Source: an uncultured Erythrobacter sp.
GTDB lineage: Bacteria; Pseudomonadota; Alphaproteobacteria; Sphingomonadales; Sphingomonadaceae
Assembly: GCA_947499095.1 (NCBI GenBank)
Contig: CANMMR010000004.1
Coordinates: 1 to 64,000, forward strand
Direction of reading: 5' to 3'
DNA length: 64,000 nucleotides
The position numbers and the translations under genes were made by a program. The notes under the pieces are model-generated. The model was given only the letters and a program-made list of their open reading frames with translations, was not told the DNA's origin and made no database searches. Shown piece after piece: positions 18,689 to 29,504 of this stretch. Every line of letters starts with the position of its first letter. Position 1 is the first letter of the stretch.

Positions 18689-21523
18689 ATGGGTAACGAG
18701 AGCCACGATTTCCTGCCCGAGATGGGCGATCAGGAAGGTCCGCAGCAGGGCCCGAGCTGGGGCAACCCGCGCTGGCTGGCCGAGGTGGTCGACAGCGGGG
18801 CGGATCTCACCGCCGCGCTCGACCCCACGCAGATGCGTGTCGCGGTGGCGCAAGCGGCGGAAAAGGCCGGCAAGCAGCTTGACCCCAAGGCGCTGGAAAA
18901 GGCGGCAGACGACAGCATCCGCGCGATGCTGCTGGTGCGGCTCTATCGTGTACGCGGGCATCTGGCGGCCGATCTCGACCCGCTGGGCCTGTCGCATCGC
19001 GAAGTGCCCGAGGACCTGAAGCTCGAATGGCACGGCTTCGCCGGCCAGCTCGACCGCGAGGTCTATGTCGGCGGCGTCTTCGGCTTCGAATGGGTCACCG
19101 TGCGCGAGCTCTATGACGCTCTGCGCGCAACCTATTGCGGCAATGTCGGCCTCGAATACATGCACATCTCGGACACGGAGGAACGCCGCTTCCTCCAGGA
19201 CAAGTTCGAGACGCCCGAAGACACGATCCAGTTCACCGAGGAGGGCAAGCGCGCCATCCTCGCCGCCGTGATCCGGGGCGAGCAGTACGAGAAGTTCCTC
19301 GGCAAGAAATACGTCGGCACCAAGCGCTTCGGCCTCGATGGCGGCGAGTCCATGATCCCGGCGCTCGAAGCGGTGATCAAGTACGGCGGCCAGCTCGGCG
19401 TGCGCGAGATCATCTACGGCATGGCCCACCGCGGCCGCCTGAACGTCCTCGCGAACGTCATGGGCAAGCCCTACAAAGTCATCTTCCACGAATTCTCCGG
19501 CGGGTCTTCCAACCCCGACGATGTGGGTGGTTCGGGCGATGTGAAATACCACCTCGGTACCAGCACCGACCGCGAGTTCGACGGCATCGACGTACACATG
19601 AGCCTCGTGCCGAACCCCAGCCACCTTGAAGCGGTCAATCCGGTCGTGCTCGGCAAGACCCGCGCGCAGCAGGCGATCCGCGACGACCTCAAGAAGCACG
19701 AGCAGGTCCTGCCTGTGCTGCTTCACGGCGATGCGGCCTTTGCTGGCCAGGGCATTGTGTGGGAGTGCCTCGGCTTCTCCGGCGTGCGCGGCTACAATAC
19801 CGGCGGGTGCCTGCACTTCGTCATCAACAACCAGATCGGCTTCACGACCAGCCCGCAATTCGCGCGCTCAAGCCCCTATCCCAGCGATGTCGCCAAGGGC
19901 GTCCAGGCGCCGATCCTGCACGTCAATGGTGACGATCCGGAGGCCGTGACTTTCGCCTGCAAGCTGGCGATCGAATACCGCCAGAAGTTCGGCCGCGACA
20001 TCGTGATCGACATGTGGTGCTATCGCCGTTTCGGCCATAACGAGGGCGACGAGCCCAAGTTCACCCAGCCGCTGATGTATGACGAAATCCGCCAGCATCC
20101 CAAGGTCAGCGAGCTCTACACCAAGCGGCTCGAGGACGAAGGCGTCATCGAGAAGGGATATGCCGACCAGCTGATCGACGAGTTCACCAGCCTGCTCGAA
20201 GAAGAGTTCGCCTCAGCCAAGGATTACAAACCCAACCAGGCCGACTGGTTCGGTGGTCGCTGGGCGGGCATGAACAAGCCGGCCGATGCGGAGAATGCGC
20301 GTCGCAATGCCGATACGGGGATCGAGAAGAAGCTGTTCGACAGCCTCGGCCGTACGCTGACGACCGTCCCCGAAGACATCACGATCCACAAGACGCTGGG
20401 CCGCGTGCTCGATGCCAAACGCGAAATGTTCGCCACCGGCGAAGGCTTCGACTGGGCGACCGGCGAAGCGCTCGCTTTCGGCAGCCTCGTGACCGAGGGC
20501 TTCGGCGTGCGCCTGTCCGGCCAGGACTCGGGCCGCGGCACCTTCAGCCAGCGCCACGCCGTCTGGGTCGACCAGAAGGACGAGCGCAAGTACATCCCGC
20601 TTACCACGCTGCCCCACGGCAAGTTCGAGGTCTACGACAGTCCGCTGTCCGAATACGGCGTGCTTGGCTTCGAATACGGTTTCGCCATGGCCGACCCGAA
20701 GAGCCTGGTCATGTGGGAAGCGCAGTTCGGCGACTTCGCCAACGGCGCGCAGATCATGATCGACCAGTTCATCGCCGCGGGCGAGGCCAAGTGGCTGCGC
20801 GCCAACGGCCTCGTGCTGTTGTTGCCGCATGGTTACGAGGGCCAGGGTCCGGAGCATAGCTCCGCGCGGCTCGAACGTTTCCTGCAGCTTTGCGCAAACG
20901 ACAATATCCAAGTTTGCAACATCACCACGCCGGCGAATTATTTCCACGTCCTGCGCCGCCAGATGCTACGCGGCTTCCGCAAGCCGCTGGTCATCATGAC
21001 GCCGAAGAGCCTGCTCCGCCATCCGTTGGCCAAGTCCAGCGCGGAAGAGTTCATGGGCGATCATCACTTCATGCGGATCAAGTCCGACATGACCGAGATC
21101 GACGACAAGAAGGTAAAGCGACTCGTGCTGTGCAGTGGCAAGGTCGCCTACGACCTGATGCAGCGCCGCGACGAGGCCGGGCTGGACGACGTATCCATCG
21201 TGCGTCTCGAGCAGCTGTACCCCTTCCCCGGCGAACCGCTGGCCGTGCGCCTGAAACGCATGACCAATCTGGAAAAGATCGTCTGGTGCCAGGAAGAACC
21301 GAAAAACAATGGTTCGTGGTTCTTCGTCGACCGCCTGATCGAGGAAGCCGCTGAGCAGGCCGGACACAAGGGCATGCGCCCCTGCTACGCCGGGCGCGAA
21401 GTCGCTGCCTCCCCTGCCACCGGTTATGCCAGCCGCCACCAGATCCAGCAGGAAGCGCTGGTCGGCATCGCGCTGGGTCTGAACGACGGCGACACCTCCG
21501 CCGCGACCACCACCTGCAATTGA
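18689..21523 (+). CDS. sucA: 2-oxoglutarate dehydrogenase E1 component
   Basis: 944 aa, full length for the family. N-terminal E2-contact region, then thiamine diphosphate domain with GMAHRGRLNVLANVMGKP, HLGTSTDREFDG, LLHGDAAFAGQGIVWE and RFGHNEGDEPKFTQPLMY; transketolase-like pyrimidine domain with SGQDSGRGTFSQRHAVW. Catalyses decarboxylation of 2-oxoglutarate and reductive succinylation of the E2 lipoyl group. Followed 41 nt later by sucB. Confidence 0.96.
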   Translation: MGNESHDFLPEMGDQEGPQQGPSWGNPRWLAEVVDSGADLTAALDPTQMRVAVAQAAEKAGKQLDPKALEKAADDSIRAMLLVRLYRVRGHLAADLDPLGLSHREVPEDLKLEWHGFAGQLDREVYVGGVFGFEWVTVRELYDALRATYCGNVGLEYMHISDTEERRFLQDKFETPEDTIQFTEEGKRAILAAVIRGEQYEKFLGKKYVGTKRFGLDGGESMIPALEAVIKYGGQLGVREIIYGMAHRGRLNVLANVMGKPYKVIFHEFSGGSSNPDDVGGSGDVKYHLGTSTDREFDGIDVHMSLVPNPSHLEAVNPVVLGKTRAQQAIRDDLKKHEQVLPVLLHGDAAFAGQGIVWECLGFSGVRGYNTGGCLHFVINNQIGFTTSPQFARSSPYPSDVAKGVQAPILHVNGDDPEAVTFACKLAIEYRQKFGRDIVIDMWCYRRFGHNEGDEPKFTQPLMYDEIRQHPKVSELYTKRLEDEGVIEKGYADQLIDEFTSLLEEEFASAKDYKPNQADWFGGRWAGMNKPADAENARRNADTGIEKKLFDSLGRTLTTVPEDITIHKTLGRVLDAKREMFATGEGFDWATGEALAFGSLVTEGFGVRLSGQDSGRGTFSQRHAVWVDQKDERKYIPLTTLPHGKFEVYDSPLSEYGVLGFEYGFAMADPKSLVMWEAQFGDFANGAQIMIDQFIAAGEAKWLRANGLVLLLPHGYEGQGPEHSSARLERFLQLCANDNIQVCNITTPANYFHVLRRQMLRGFRKPLVIMTPKSLLRHPLAKSSAEEFMGDHHFMRIKSDMTEIDDKKVKRLVLCSGKVAYDLMQRRDEAGLDDVSIVRLEQLYPFPGEPLAVRLKRMTNLEKIVWCQEEPKNNGSWFFVDRLIEEAAEQAGHKGMRPCYAGREVAASPATGYASRHQIQQEALVGIALGLNDGDTSAATTTCN

Positions 21524-21564
21524 TCCGTTTCAAGGTTTAGGGCCAGAGAAGGAACCCGAACGAC

Positions 21565-22821
<1,257 letters not shown>

Positions 22822-22832
22822 GGAGTAATTCC

Positions 22833-23138
22833 ATGAACAAGATTGCTCTCTGCGGTTTTGCGTTCGCGGCGCTTTCCGGTTGCGACGTCGCGACCGAAAT
22901 CGCTGGTGACGCCATCAGTGGCGAGGTGCGCACTCAATATGTAGAGCGGTGTCAGGGCGTTGCTGAAGGTGCTGGTATCGCCGCCGAGCGAATCTCGGCC
23001 GCTTGCGAGTGTTCGGCGGACACCATCGCGGAAGACTTCGCCGCAGACGGCAATCTCGATATCGACCGCGCGCGGATCGAGGAAGTGCTCAGAATTTGTG
23101 TAGAAGGTAGCGGCGCAGCAGCGCCTGCGGAAGGTTAG
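22833..23138 (+). CDS. Small lipoprotein between sucB and lpd
   Basis: 101 aa, ATG 22833 with AAGGAG upstream, 11 nt after sucB; lpd follows 2 nt later. A short signal peptide ends in the lipobox ALSGC (residues 13-17). The mature part has four further cysteines (ERCQG, AACECS, RICVE) that could form disulfides, and acidic helices. No known family recognised. Tight spacing implies co-expression with the dehydrogenase complex, though a periplasmic lipoprotein is an odd partner for it. Confidence 0.75.
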   Translation: MNKIALCGFAFAALSGCDVATEIAGDAISGEVRTQYVERCQGVAEGAGIAAERISAACECSADTIAEDFAADGNLDIDRARIEEVLRICVEGSGAAAPAEG

Positions 23139-23140
23139 AA

Positions 23141-24553
23141 ATGGCTGAATACGACTACGACGTCCTTGTCATCGGTGCCGGGCCCGGCGGCTATGTCGCT
23201 GCGATCCGTGCGGCGCAGCTGGGGCTGAAGACCGCCTGCGCCGAAAGCCGCGAAACGCTGGGCGGGACCTGCCTCAATGTCGGCTGTATCCCGTCCAAAG
23301 CGATGCTGCACGCGTCCGAATTCTACGACGCCGCCGCCAACGGCGCGATGGCGGAGATGGGCATCGACGTGAAGCCCAAGCTCAATCTGGACCAGATGCA
23401 CGCCCAGCGCCTGGACGCGGTGAAGGGCCTGACCGGCGGGATCGAGTTCCTGTTCAAGAAGAACAAGGTCGACTGGAAGAAGGGCCACGCCACGTTTCAG
23501 GATGCGCATACCGTCAAGGTCGGCGACGAGACCGTCACGGCGAAAGACGTGATCATCGCAACCGGTTCTTCGGTCACCCCCCTGCCCAACGTCGAGATCG
23601 ACAATGACGGCGGCGTGGTGGTGGATTCCACCGGTGCGCTCGAACTGAAAGCCGTACCGAAGACCATGGTCGTCATCGGCGGCGGCGTGATCGGGCTGGA
23701 GATGGGCTCGGTCTGGAACCGGCTCGGCGCAGATGTAACGGTCGTCGAATTTCTCGACCAGCTGCTGCCCGGCATGGATGGCGACGTCCGCAAGGAAGCG
23801 GCCAAGATCTTCAAGAAGCAGGGCATGACCCTGAAGATGAAGACCAAGGTCACCGGCGTGGAGGTCAAGGGCAAGAAGGCCGTGCTGACGCTGGAACCCG
23901 CCGATGGCGGCGAGAGCGAGACGATGGAGGCGGACTGCGTACTGGTGTCCATCGGGCGCAAGCCGAACACCGAAGGCCTCGGTCTCGAAAACATCGGCCT
24001 CGAAACCAACAAGCGCGGCCAGATCGAAACCGATCACGATTTCCGCACGTCGGTGGACGGCGTTTGGGCGATCGGTGACTGCGTGCCCGGCCCGATGCTC
24101 GCCCACAAGGCCGAGGACGAGGGTATCGCCTGTGCGGAGAACATCGCGGGCCAGACCGGCATCGTGAACCACGACATCATCCCCGGCGTGGTCTACACCC
24201 TCCCCGAATTCGCCGGCGTCGGCCTGACACAGGAAGAAGCTATCGAAAAGATGGGCGGCGACAAGGCGAAGATTAAAGTCGGGAAGTTTCCGATGATGGC
24301 CAACAGCCGCGCCAAGACAAATCACGAGCCCGACGGTTTCGTGAAGGTCATCGCCGAAGCCGACAGCGACCGCGTGCTGGGCGTATGGTGCATCAACAAC
24401 GTCGCCGGCACGATGATCGCGCAGGCGGCGCAGGCGATGGAGTTCGGCGCCACGAGCGAGGATATCGCCTACACCTGCCACGCTCACCCGACGCATTCCG
24501 AAGCGCTCAAGGAAGCGGCGATGGCGGTGCAAGGCAAAGCCATCCACGTCTGA
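23141..24553 (+). CDS. lpd: Dihydrolipoyl dehydrogenase (E3)
   Basis: 470 aa. FAD motif GAGPGGYVAAIRAAQLG, redox disulfide GGTCLNVGCIPSKAML, NAD motif GGGVIGLEMGSVWNRLG, second FAD motif VWAIGDCVPGPMLAHKAEDEG and the C-terminal active-site HAHPTHSEALKEA. Reoxidises dihydrolipoyl groups with NAD+ reduction; probably serves the oxoglutarate complex encoded just upstream. Confidence 0.96.
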   Translation: MAEYDYDVLVIGAGPGGYVAAIRAAQLGLKTACAESRETLGGTCLNVGCIPSKAMLHASEFYDAAANGAMAEMGIDVKPKLNLDQMHAQRLDAVKGLTGGIEFLFKKNKVDWKKGHATFQDAHTVKVGDETVTAKDVIIATGSSVTPLPNVEIDNDGGVVVDSTGALELKAVPKTMVVIGGGVIGLEMGSVWNRLGADVTVVEFLDQLLPGMDGDVRKEAAKIFKKQGMTLKMKTKVTGVEVKGKKAVLTLEPADGGESETMEADCVLVSIGRKPNTEGLGLENIGLETNKRGQIETDHDFRTSVDGVWAIGDCVPGPMLAHKAEDEGIACAENIAGQTGIVNHDIIPGVVYTLPEFAGVGLTQEEAIEKMGGDKAKIKVGKFPMMANSRAKTNHEPDGFVKVIAEADSDRVLGVWCINNVAGTMIAQAAQAMEFGATSEDIAYTCHAHPTHSEALKEAAMAVQGKAIHV

Positions 24554-24572
24554 TCCGCAGGAGGCTCCGATC

Positions 24573-25559
24573 ATGGCCCGCAGCGTCGCAATCGTCGGTG
24601 CGGGCCAGATCGGATATTCGGCGTGGTATTGCCTTGGCGACATGGGCCACAACGCCACCGTGCATGCTCGATCGAAGCCATCATGGCTTGCCGGTTTCGA
24701 GGACCACTTTCGGTCATATCGCCTTGATACGGACAAGGCCCCCGAGGCCGAGGTCGTGTTCGACACGATCGCTTTCGAAGCCGAAGACGTCGAACGGTAC
24801 GACCCCGAACGCGTCGGGCGGCTCATCCTCGTTTCGTCTGCCAGCGTCTATTGCGATGCTAAGGGACGAACGCTCGACGAAGCGGCTGAGAACGGCTTTC
24901 CGGAGTTCGATGGGCCGATAGTCGAAACTCAGACTACGGTTGCCGCGGGGCCGGAAACCTACCCCACCCGCAAGATCCGGATGGAGGAGCGAGCGCTCGA
25001 GCTATTCGGTGACCGTGTAACGATTCTGCGACCACGCGCGATCTACGGGGCGCACAGCCGCCACCCTCGGGAGTGGTGGTTCGTCAAACGGATGCTCGAC
25101 GGAAGGCCGAACATCGCCCTCGCCTGCGAAGGCAGCTCACGATTCCAGACGACCAACGCCAATCTCATCGGCGATTTCGTGGTCGCTGCAGCCGAAGAAG
25201 ACTTGGGTGGCACTTACAACCTCGCCGATGAAATAGCACCGACCGTGCAGGAAGTCGGCGAGACGATTGCACGGCTGCTGGATGCGAAAGTCCGGTTCCA
25301 TGGCTTCGAAGGCTTTCCCGACCACAGGGGAGGCCGCACGCCGTGGTCGGTCCCGCAACCATTCGTCATCGACGGAGGGAAGGCGGCGCGAGAGGTCGGC
25401 CTGGCAACAATTGGCTACGACATCGAAGCGGAAGACGCAGTGCGATGGTTGCAGAGCTACAATCCCGCCGACTGGCGCGCTGTCTTCCCCCAACTCGCGG
25501 CCTATCCGTGGAATTTGTTCGACTACGCGGCGGAGGACAAGGTGCTGGCTCCGCTATGA
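24573..25559 (+). CDS. NAD-dependent epimerase/dehydratase family protein
   Basis: 328 aa. A glycine-rich nucleotide site GAGQIG near the N-terminus, SSASVYCD, and the SDR-type YxxxK pair in YPTRK near residue 131 mark an extended short-chain dehydrogenase. A later EGSSRFQTTNANLIGD segment and ADEIAPTVQEV fit the substrate half. Resembles nucleoside-diphosphate-sugar epimerases; the substrate cannot be read. The stop overlaps the next start by 4 nt. Confidence 0.8.
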   Translation: MARSVAIVGAGQIGYSAWYCLGDMGHNATVHARSKPSWLAGFEDHFRSYRLDTDKAPEAEVVFDTIAFEAEDVERYDPERVGRLILVSSASVYCDAKGRTLDEAAENGFPEFDGPIVETQTTVAAGPETYPTRKIRMEERALELFGDRVTILRPRAIYGAHSRHPREWWFVKRMLDGRPNIALACEGSSRFQTTNANLIGDFVVAAAEEDLGGTYNLADEIAPTVQEVGETIARLLDAKVRFHGFEGFPDHRGGRTPWSVPQPFVIDGGKAAREVGLATIGYDIEAEDAVRWLQSYNPADWRAVFPQLAAYPWNLFDYAAEDKVLAPL

Positions 25560-26392
25560 GCAATTTGTCCCGTTCGGCCATGCTCGCCCTTGCCCTCCCG
25601 GTCTTGGGAGGGATCGGTGCGCTTTGGCTGATGGGGGCACCCTCGTCGTTCCTGCTGGTCAATGCGGGGGCGCTGGCACTCGGCCTCGTGATCATCGCCT
25701 TCTTGCCCCAGCCCGATGCCATAAAGATACGGCGCGGCGCCATCGTAACGCTGCTCATCCTGCTGGCGCTGCCGCTACTCACCGGACCTTATGTGAACGG
25801 CATCGCCCGCTGGCTGCCGCTCGGCCCATTCAGCCTTCACGCCGGTATGCTCGCCATCCCGTTGTTGGCGGTTCTGGCTTCCCACGACAGGGACTATGCG
25901 GCTCCGGTCCTCTTGGCGGGGATCCTCGCCGCCGCATTTCAGCCCGACGCGGCGAGCGGACTGGCGCTTACCTTCGCAGCGATGGGCCTCTACAATGCGA
26001 AGCGCGACTGGAAGGATGGCATAGTCGCCGGGACCGGTTTCTTCGCCACGCTGGTCATGTGGGTGCGCGGAGAGTTGCCTGCCCAGCCCTTCGTCGAGCG
26101 GGTGCTGGTCGATGTCGCGGCGACCCAGCCGCTGGCCGCCCTTGCCCTGCTGGCTTGTCTCATCGCAAGCTTTCTCCTCATCCTGCATGCTCTACCCGCT
26201 CCCCTCGCACAGCGGCATGCGCTGGCCGGGACGCTGTTCGGCTTCTCCCTCGCGGCGGTACTGTCGAATTATCCCAGCGCGCTCATCGGCTATGGTGCGG
26301 CCCCGATCCTCGGCTTCGCTTTCGCCCTGTCGCAGACATGCCGGATGCAAAACCCCGCAGTGGCCGATGGGGTTGAAGCGGACGTCAGCTAG
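25556..26392 (+). CDS. Multi-pass membrane protein of unknown function
   Basis: 278 aa from ATG 25556, overlapping the preceding stop (ATGA). About eight hydrophobic helices fill the protein; a conserved-looking basic/aspartate loop (YNAKRDWKDGI) lies in the middle, and the last 15 residues are polar. No transporter or enzyme motif is recognised. Coupled to the dehydrogenase-like gene upstream. Confidence 0.7.
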   Translation: MSNLSRSAMLALALPVLGGIGALWLMGAPSSFLLVNAGALALGLVIIAFLPQPDAIKIRRGAIVTLLILLALPLLTGPYVNGIARWLPLGPFSLHAGMLAIPLLAVLASHDRDYAAPVLLAGILAAAFQPDAASGLALTFAAMGLYNAKRDWKDGIVAGTGFFATLVMWVRGELPAQPFVERVLVDVAATQPLAALALLACLIASFLLILHALPAPLAQRHALAGTLFGFSLAAVLSNYPSALIGYGAAPILGFAFALSQTCRMQNPAVADGVEADVS

Positions 26393-27404
26393 TGTATTGG
26401 TTCGCCAAACCACTTTGGGAGACACAAAAGCTGATTATCCGCCGCTCTCTCGCCCTATCGGTTTTCGCTCTTGGCCCGCTGGCCTTATCACTCGCGAGCG
26501 CGCCCGCCGCCGCGCAGGATGCCGAGCGGATGGACGAGATAGTCTCTGCGTCGGCGGACAAGAAGGAATTCATGGGTACCGCACTCGTCGCAATCGGTGA
26601 CGAGATCGTCTTCGACGAAGCTTACGGCTCCGCCGATCTAGAGTGGAACATCGCAAACACAACCGATACGAAATTCCGTATCGGCTCGGTCACGAAGCAG
26701 TTCACCGCGGCTTGGATCCTGATGCTGTAGGAACGGGGATAATTGAACATCGACCAGCCGGTACAGACCTACTGGCCCGGCGCGCCAGAGAGCTGGGACG
26801 CGATTACACTCCGGCATTTGCTCAACCATACTTCCGGCATTCCCAATGTGACGAGTTTCGACGACTTCCGCGAATGGAAGTATCTGCCGACCGCGCGCGA
26901 CGATCTCATTACGCGCTTTTCGGACAGGCCGCTGGAAATTACGCCTGGCGATACGTGGAGCTATTCCAACTCCGGCTATCTCGTCCTGTCGGCGATCGTC
27001 GAAGAGGTCGGCGGCAAGCCTTATGCGGACTTCGTGGACGAAAACATTTTCACGCCGCTGGGCATGGAGGACACGGCCATTGACGTGACGGCCGAGATCG
27101 TCCCGCTGCGCGCCGAAGGCTACTCCCCGTTTGAAAGCGGCATGGTCAATGCCGACTATGTCGACATGGGTATACCGCAAGGCGCAGGAGCGCTCTACTC
27201 GACCACGCACGACCTGTTGAAATGGCAGCGCGGCTTGTTTGGCGGACGGTTACTTACGCCCAGCAGCCTCGAGGCCTTTCGCACACCCGCTGCTTCCTGA
27301 AGGTCGTCGATGCCCAGCTGCGCTTCGATCGCGGCGAAAGCGGCGAGATCGAAGGCCTCACCCTGTTTCAGGGCGGAAATGAGACGTCTGGCGCCAGAGA
27401 GTAG
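26392..27404 (+). pseudogene. Decayed serine hydrolase (beta-lactamase/class C family)
   Basis: The N-terminal piece has a signal peptide (SLALSVFALGPLALSLASAPAAAQ) and the catalytic SxxK in GSVTKQF. Two in-frame stops follow in one short stretch, TAG at 26728 and TAA at 26740, where the family has a helix like LxERGKL; the frame then continues with IDQPV, LRHLLNHTSGI and the second catalytic motif YSNSGY. A TGA at 27298 ends it, but the typical C-terminal end (LRFDRGESGEIEGLTLFQ) resumes in another frame at about 27305-27404. So there are two nonsense mutations, an internal deletion and a frameshift: a true pseudogene, not a sequencing error. Confidence 0.88.
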
Positions 27405-27452
27405 GGCTTGCCCCCAGCCTCCCGCAGCCTAGACTGGCGGCAAGAGGACTGC

Positions 27453-28787
27453 ATGGCCTATCCGAGACTGACCAAGAGACCCAGCGCAATCGAAACGGCC
27501 GCAGCGATACGCCGCGGCGAGATGTCGCCCTATGAGGCGGTCGAAGCGGCGATTGCGCGAATCGAGAAGGACGATGCGCATATCAATGCGGTTGTCGTGA
27601 CCGATTTCGACCGGGCGCTCGACCGCGCTCGCAGCATGGATATCGCCAAGGCCGGTCCCGACCAGCCGCTATTCGGCGTACCCATGACGATCAAGGAGAG
27701 CTTCGACATCGCCGGCCTGCCTTCGACCTGGGGGCACGAAGAATACGCGGAGAACATCGCCACTCGCGACGCCCATGTGGTGGACCGGCTTAAGCGCGCC
27801 GGCGTGGTCTTCGTCGGGAAAACGAATGTGCCGCCCGATCTCGCGGACTGGCAATCGAACAATCCGGTCTATGGCCGGACCAACAATCCGCACGATCATG
27901 CGCGTTCGCCAGGAGGGTCCTCGGGCGGCTCGGCAGCGGCCGTCGCCAGCGGGATGGTGCCGTGCGAATATGGTACCGACATCGGCGGATCGGTGCGCGT
28001 GCCTGCGCATTTCTGCGGCATCTGGGGTCACAAGACGAGTTGGGGGCTGATCTCCAAACATGGGCACGACCATCCGGCGATGGCTGGCTCGGACGGCCAT
28101 GACGGGGCGCTTTCCATTGCCGGTCCACTGGCGCGCGATGCCGCAGATCTGCGAGTTCTGCTCGAACTTACCGCCAGCCTGCCGCTGCGGGCGCGTGGCA
28201 AACCTTTAGGCGAATGCCGCATTCTCGCGCTATTGGACCATCCCGCCTGCCCGACCGATGAAGCCGTCCGCGGACCTATCGACGCAGCGCTGACCGCGCT
28301 CGGCGATGCGGGAGTGACCATCGAGCGGTCCAGCGACCTGCTACCCAATCTCGAGCGCCAGCAGTCCGACTATATGCGCATGCTCAACGTCGCCATGGCG
28401 CGCGGCGGGCCCGCACCCGATGGCAAGCAGGCGAGCGCAGCCGACTGGTTCGACATGCTCGACCTGCAGGCGCGTAACGAGATCGCCTGGGCGGCGCTGT
28501 TCGACACCTACGATTTCGTCCTCGCCCCGCCCGCGCCGGTACTCGCCGTGCCGCATCGCGACGGGCGGGTATTCGACGGCACCGTCACGATCGATGGCGC
28601 AGAGGTGCCGGGCGGCTCGGCGCTCTGCTGGGCGGGCCTGGCGACCTATCCCAACCTGCCATCGACGGTCTTGCCTGTGGGCGACACCGATGGCCTGCCT
28701 TGCGGCATGCAGGTGATTTCGCGCAGGTGGGCCGATCTCGATTGCATTGCCGCGGCAGAGGCGATCGGGCAAATCCTGCACGGCTGA
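27453..28787 (+). CDS. Amidase signature family protein
   Basis: 444 aa from ATG 27453 (AAGAGGA upstream). The Ser-cisSer-Lys triad is visible: Lys in VPMTIKESFD, Ser in the loop SPGGSSGGSAAAVASG, and Ser in YGTDIGGSVRVPA. Hydrolyses amide bonds, possibly of small carboxamides; the substrate is unknown. It lacks GatB/GatC neighbours, so it is not taken for GatA. Cytoplasmic, no signal peptide. Confidence 0.88.
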   Translation: MAYPRLTKRPSAIETAAAIRRGEMSPYEAVEAAIARIEKDDAHINAVVVTDFDRALDRARSMDIAKAGPDQPLFGVPMTIKESFDIAGLPSTWGHEEYAENIATRDAHVVDRLKRAGVVFVGKTNVPPDLADWQSNNPVYGRTNNPHDHARSPGGSSGGSAAAVASGMVPCEYGTDIGGSVRVPAHFCGIWGHKTSWGLISKHGHDHPAMAGSDGHDGALSIAGPLARDAADLRVLLELTASLPLRARGKPLGECRILALLDHPACPTDEAVRGPIDAALTALGDAGVTIERSSDLLPNLERQQSDYMRMLNVAMARGGPAPDGKQASAADWFDMLDLQARNEIAWAALFDTYDFVLAPPAPVLAVPHRDGRVFDGTVTIDGAEVPGGSALCWAGLATYPNLPSTVLPVGDTDGLPCGMQVISRRWADLDCIAAAEAIGQILHG

Positions 28788-28802
28788 GGACGGCGAGACA
28801 TC

Positions 28803-29504
28803 ATGGGACACCAGCGCACCATGCGGCGCTTCGCCAAATGGCACATCTGGCTCGGCTGGCTTGTCGGCCTGCCGATCCTGATGTGGACCGTGACGGGCCT
28901 CGTCATGGTTGCCAAGCCGATCGAGGAAGTTCGCGGCAATCACCTAAGATTAGAAACTACAAACGAAGGATTTAGCGGCAATCCTGCTCCTGTTCCCTTC
29001 AAGCTCGACGGATCGCCGCAAGCGACCGAAATGCGAAGCTATATGCAGAATGGGAGACTGATAACTGTCGTCACCCGTCCCGACGGGAGCATTGATCGTT
29101 TTGATGGCGCAAGCGGACAGCCGCTTGATGACATTGACGAGCAGGAAGCGCGTCGAATTGTCCGGCAGGGTATAGTCGGCGGCGACAAGGTGGCGAATGC
29201 AACTAAATTCGATGCAGACGACGTGCCATTCGATTTCCGGCGGCCCATGCCAGTCTGGCAGGTTGCGCTGGAAGACGGGACGCACGTCTACGTCGGGACA
29301 GAGACAGGCCGGATAGAAGCGGTCCGCACGCGCTGGTGGCGGCTGTTCGACGTCATGTGGGGCCTTCACATCATGGACCTCGAAACGCGCGAGGACACGC
29401 ATCACCCGATCCTGGTCCTCTTCGCTATTCTGGCCCTGATCGGATCGCTGCTTGGATGCATCCTGATGTTCCGCCGCCGAAAGAGCCGGGCGACCACTGC
29501 ATGA
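28803..29504 (+). CDS. PepSY domain membrane protein
   Basis: 233 aa. An N-terminal helix (KWHIWLGWLVGLPILMWTVTGLVM) with the histidine/tryptophan pattern of PepSY-TM proteins, a periplasmic part with two PepSY-like segments (ARRIVRQGIVGGDK and VWQVALEDGTHVYVGTETG), then WWRLFDVMWGLHIMDL and a C-terminal helix followed by RRRK. Related proteins accompany iron reductases or siderophore receptors; nothing in this neighbourhood confirms that. The mid-section is noticeably less GC-rich than its neighbours. Stop overlaps next gene by 4 nt. Confidence 0.8.
   Translation: MGHQRTMRRFAKWHIWLGWLVGLPILMWTVTGLVMVAKPIEEVRGNHLRLETTNEGFSGNPAPVPFKLDGSPQATEMRSYMQNGRLITVVTRPDGSIDRFDGASGQPLDDIDEQEARRIVRQGIVGGDKVANATKFDADDVPFDFRRPMPVWQVALEDGTHVYVGTETGRIEAVRTRWWRLFDVMWGLHIMDLETREDTHHPILVLFAILALIGSLLGCILMFRRRKSRATTA

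Noticed and set aside
18464..19858. Long minus-strand frame across sucD/sucA
   Set aside because: Antisense to two certain genes; no domain or start signal. The same applies to the long antisense frames over sucA, lpd, ppk, ppx, rpoA, fusA and tuf.
27453..28787. GatA (glutamyl-tRNA amidotransferase subunit A)
   Set aside because: No gatC/gatB neighbour, and the substrate-binding half differs from GatA; kept as a general amidase.
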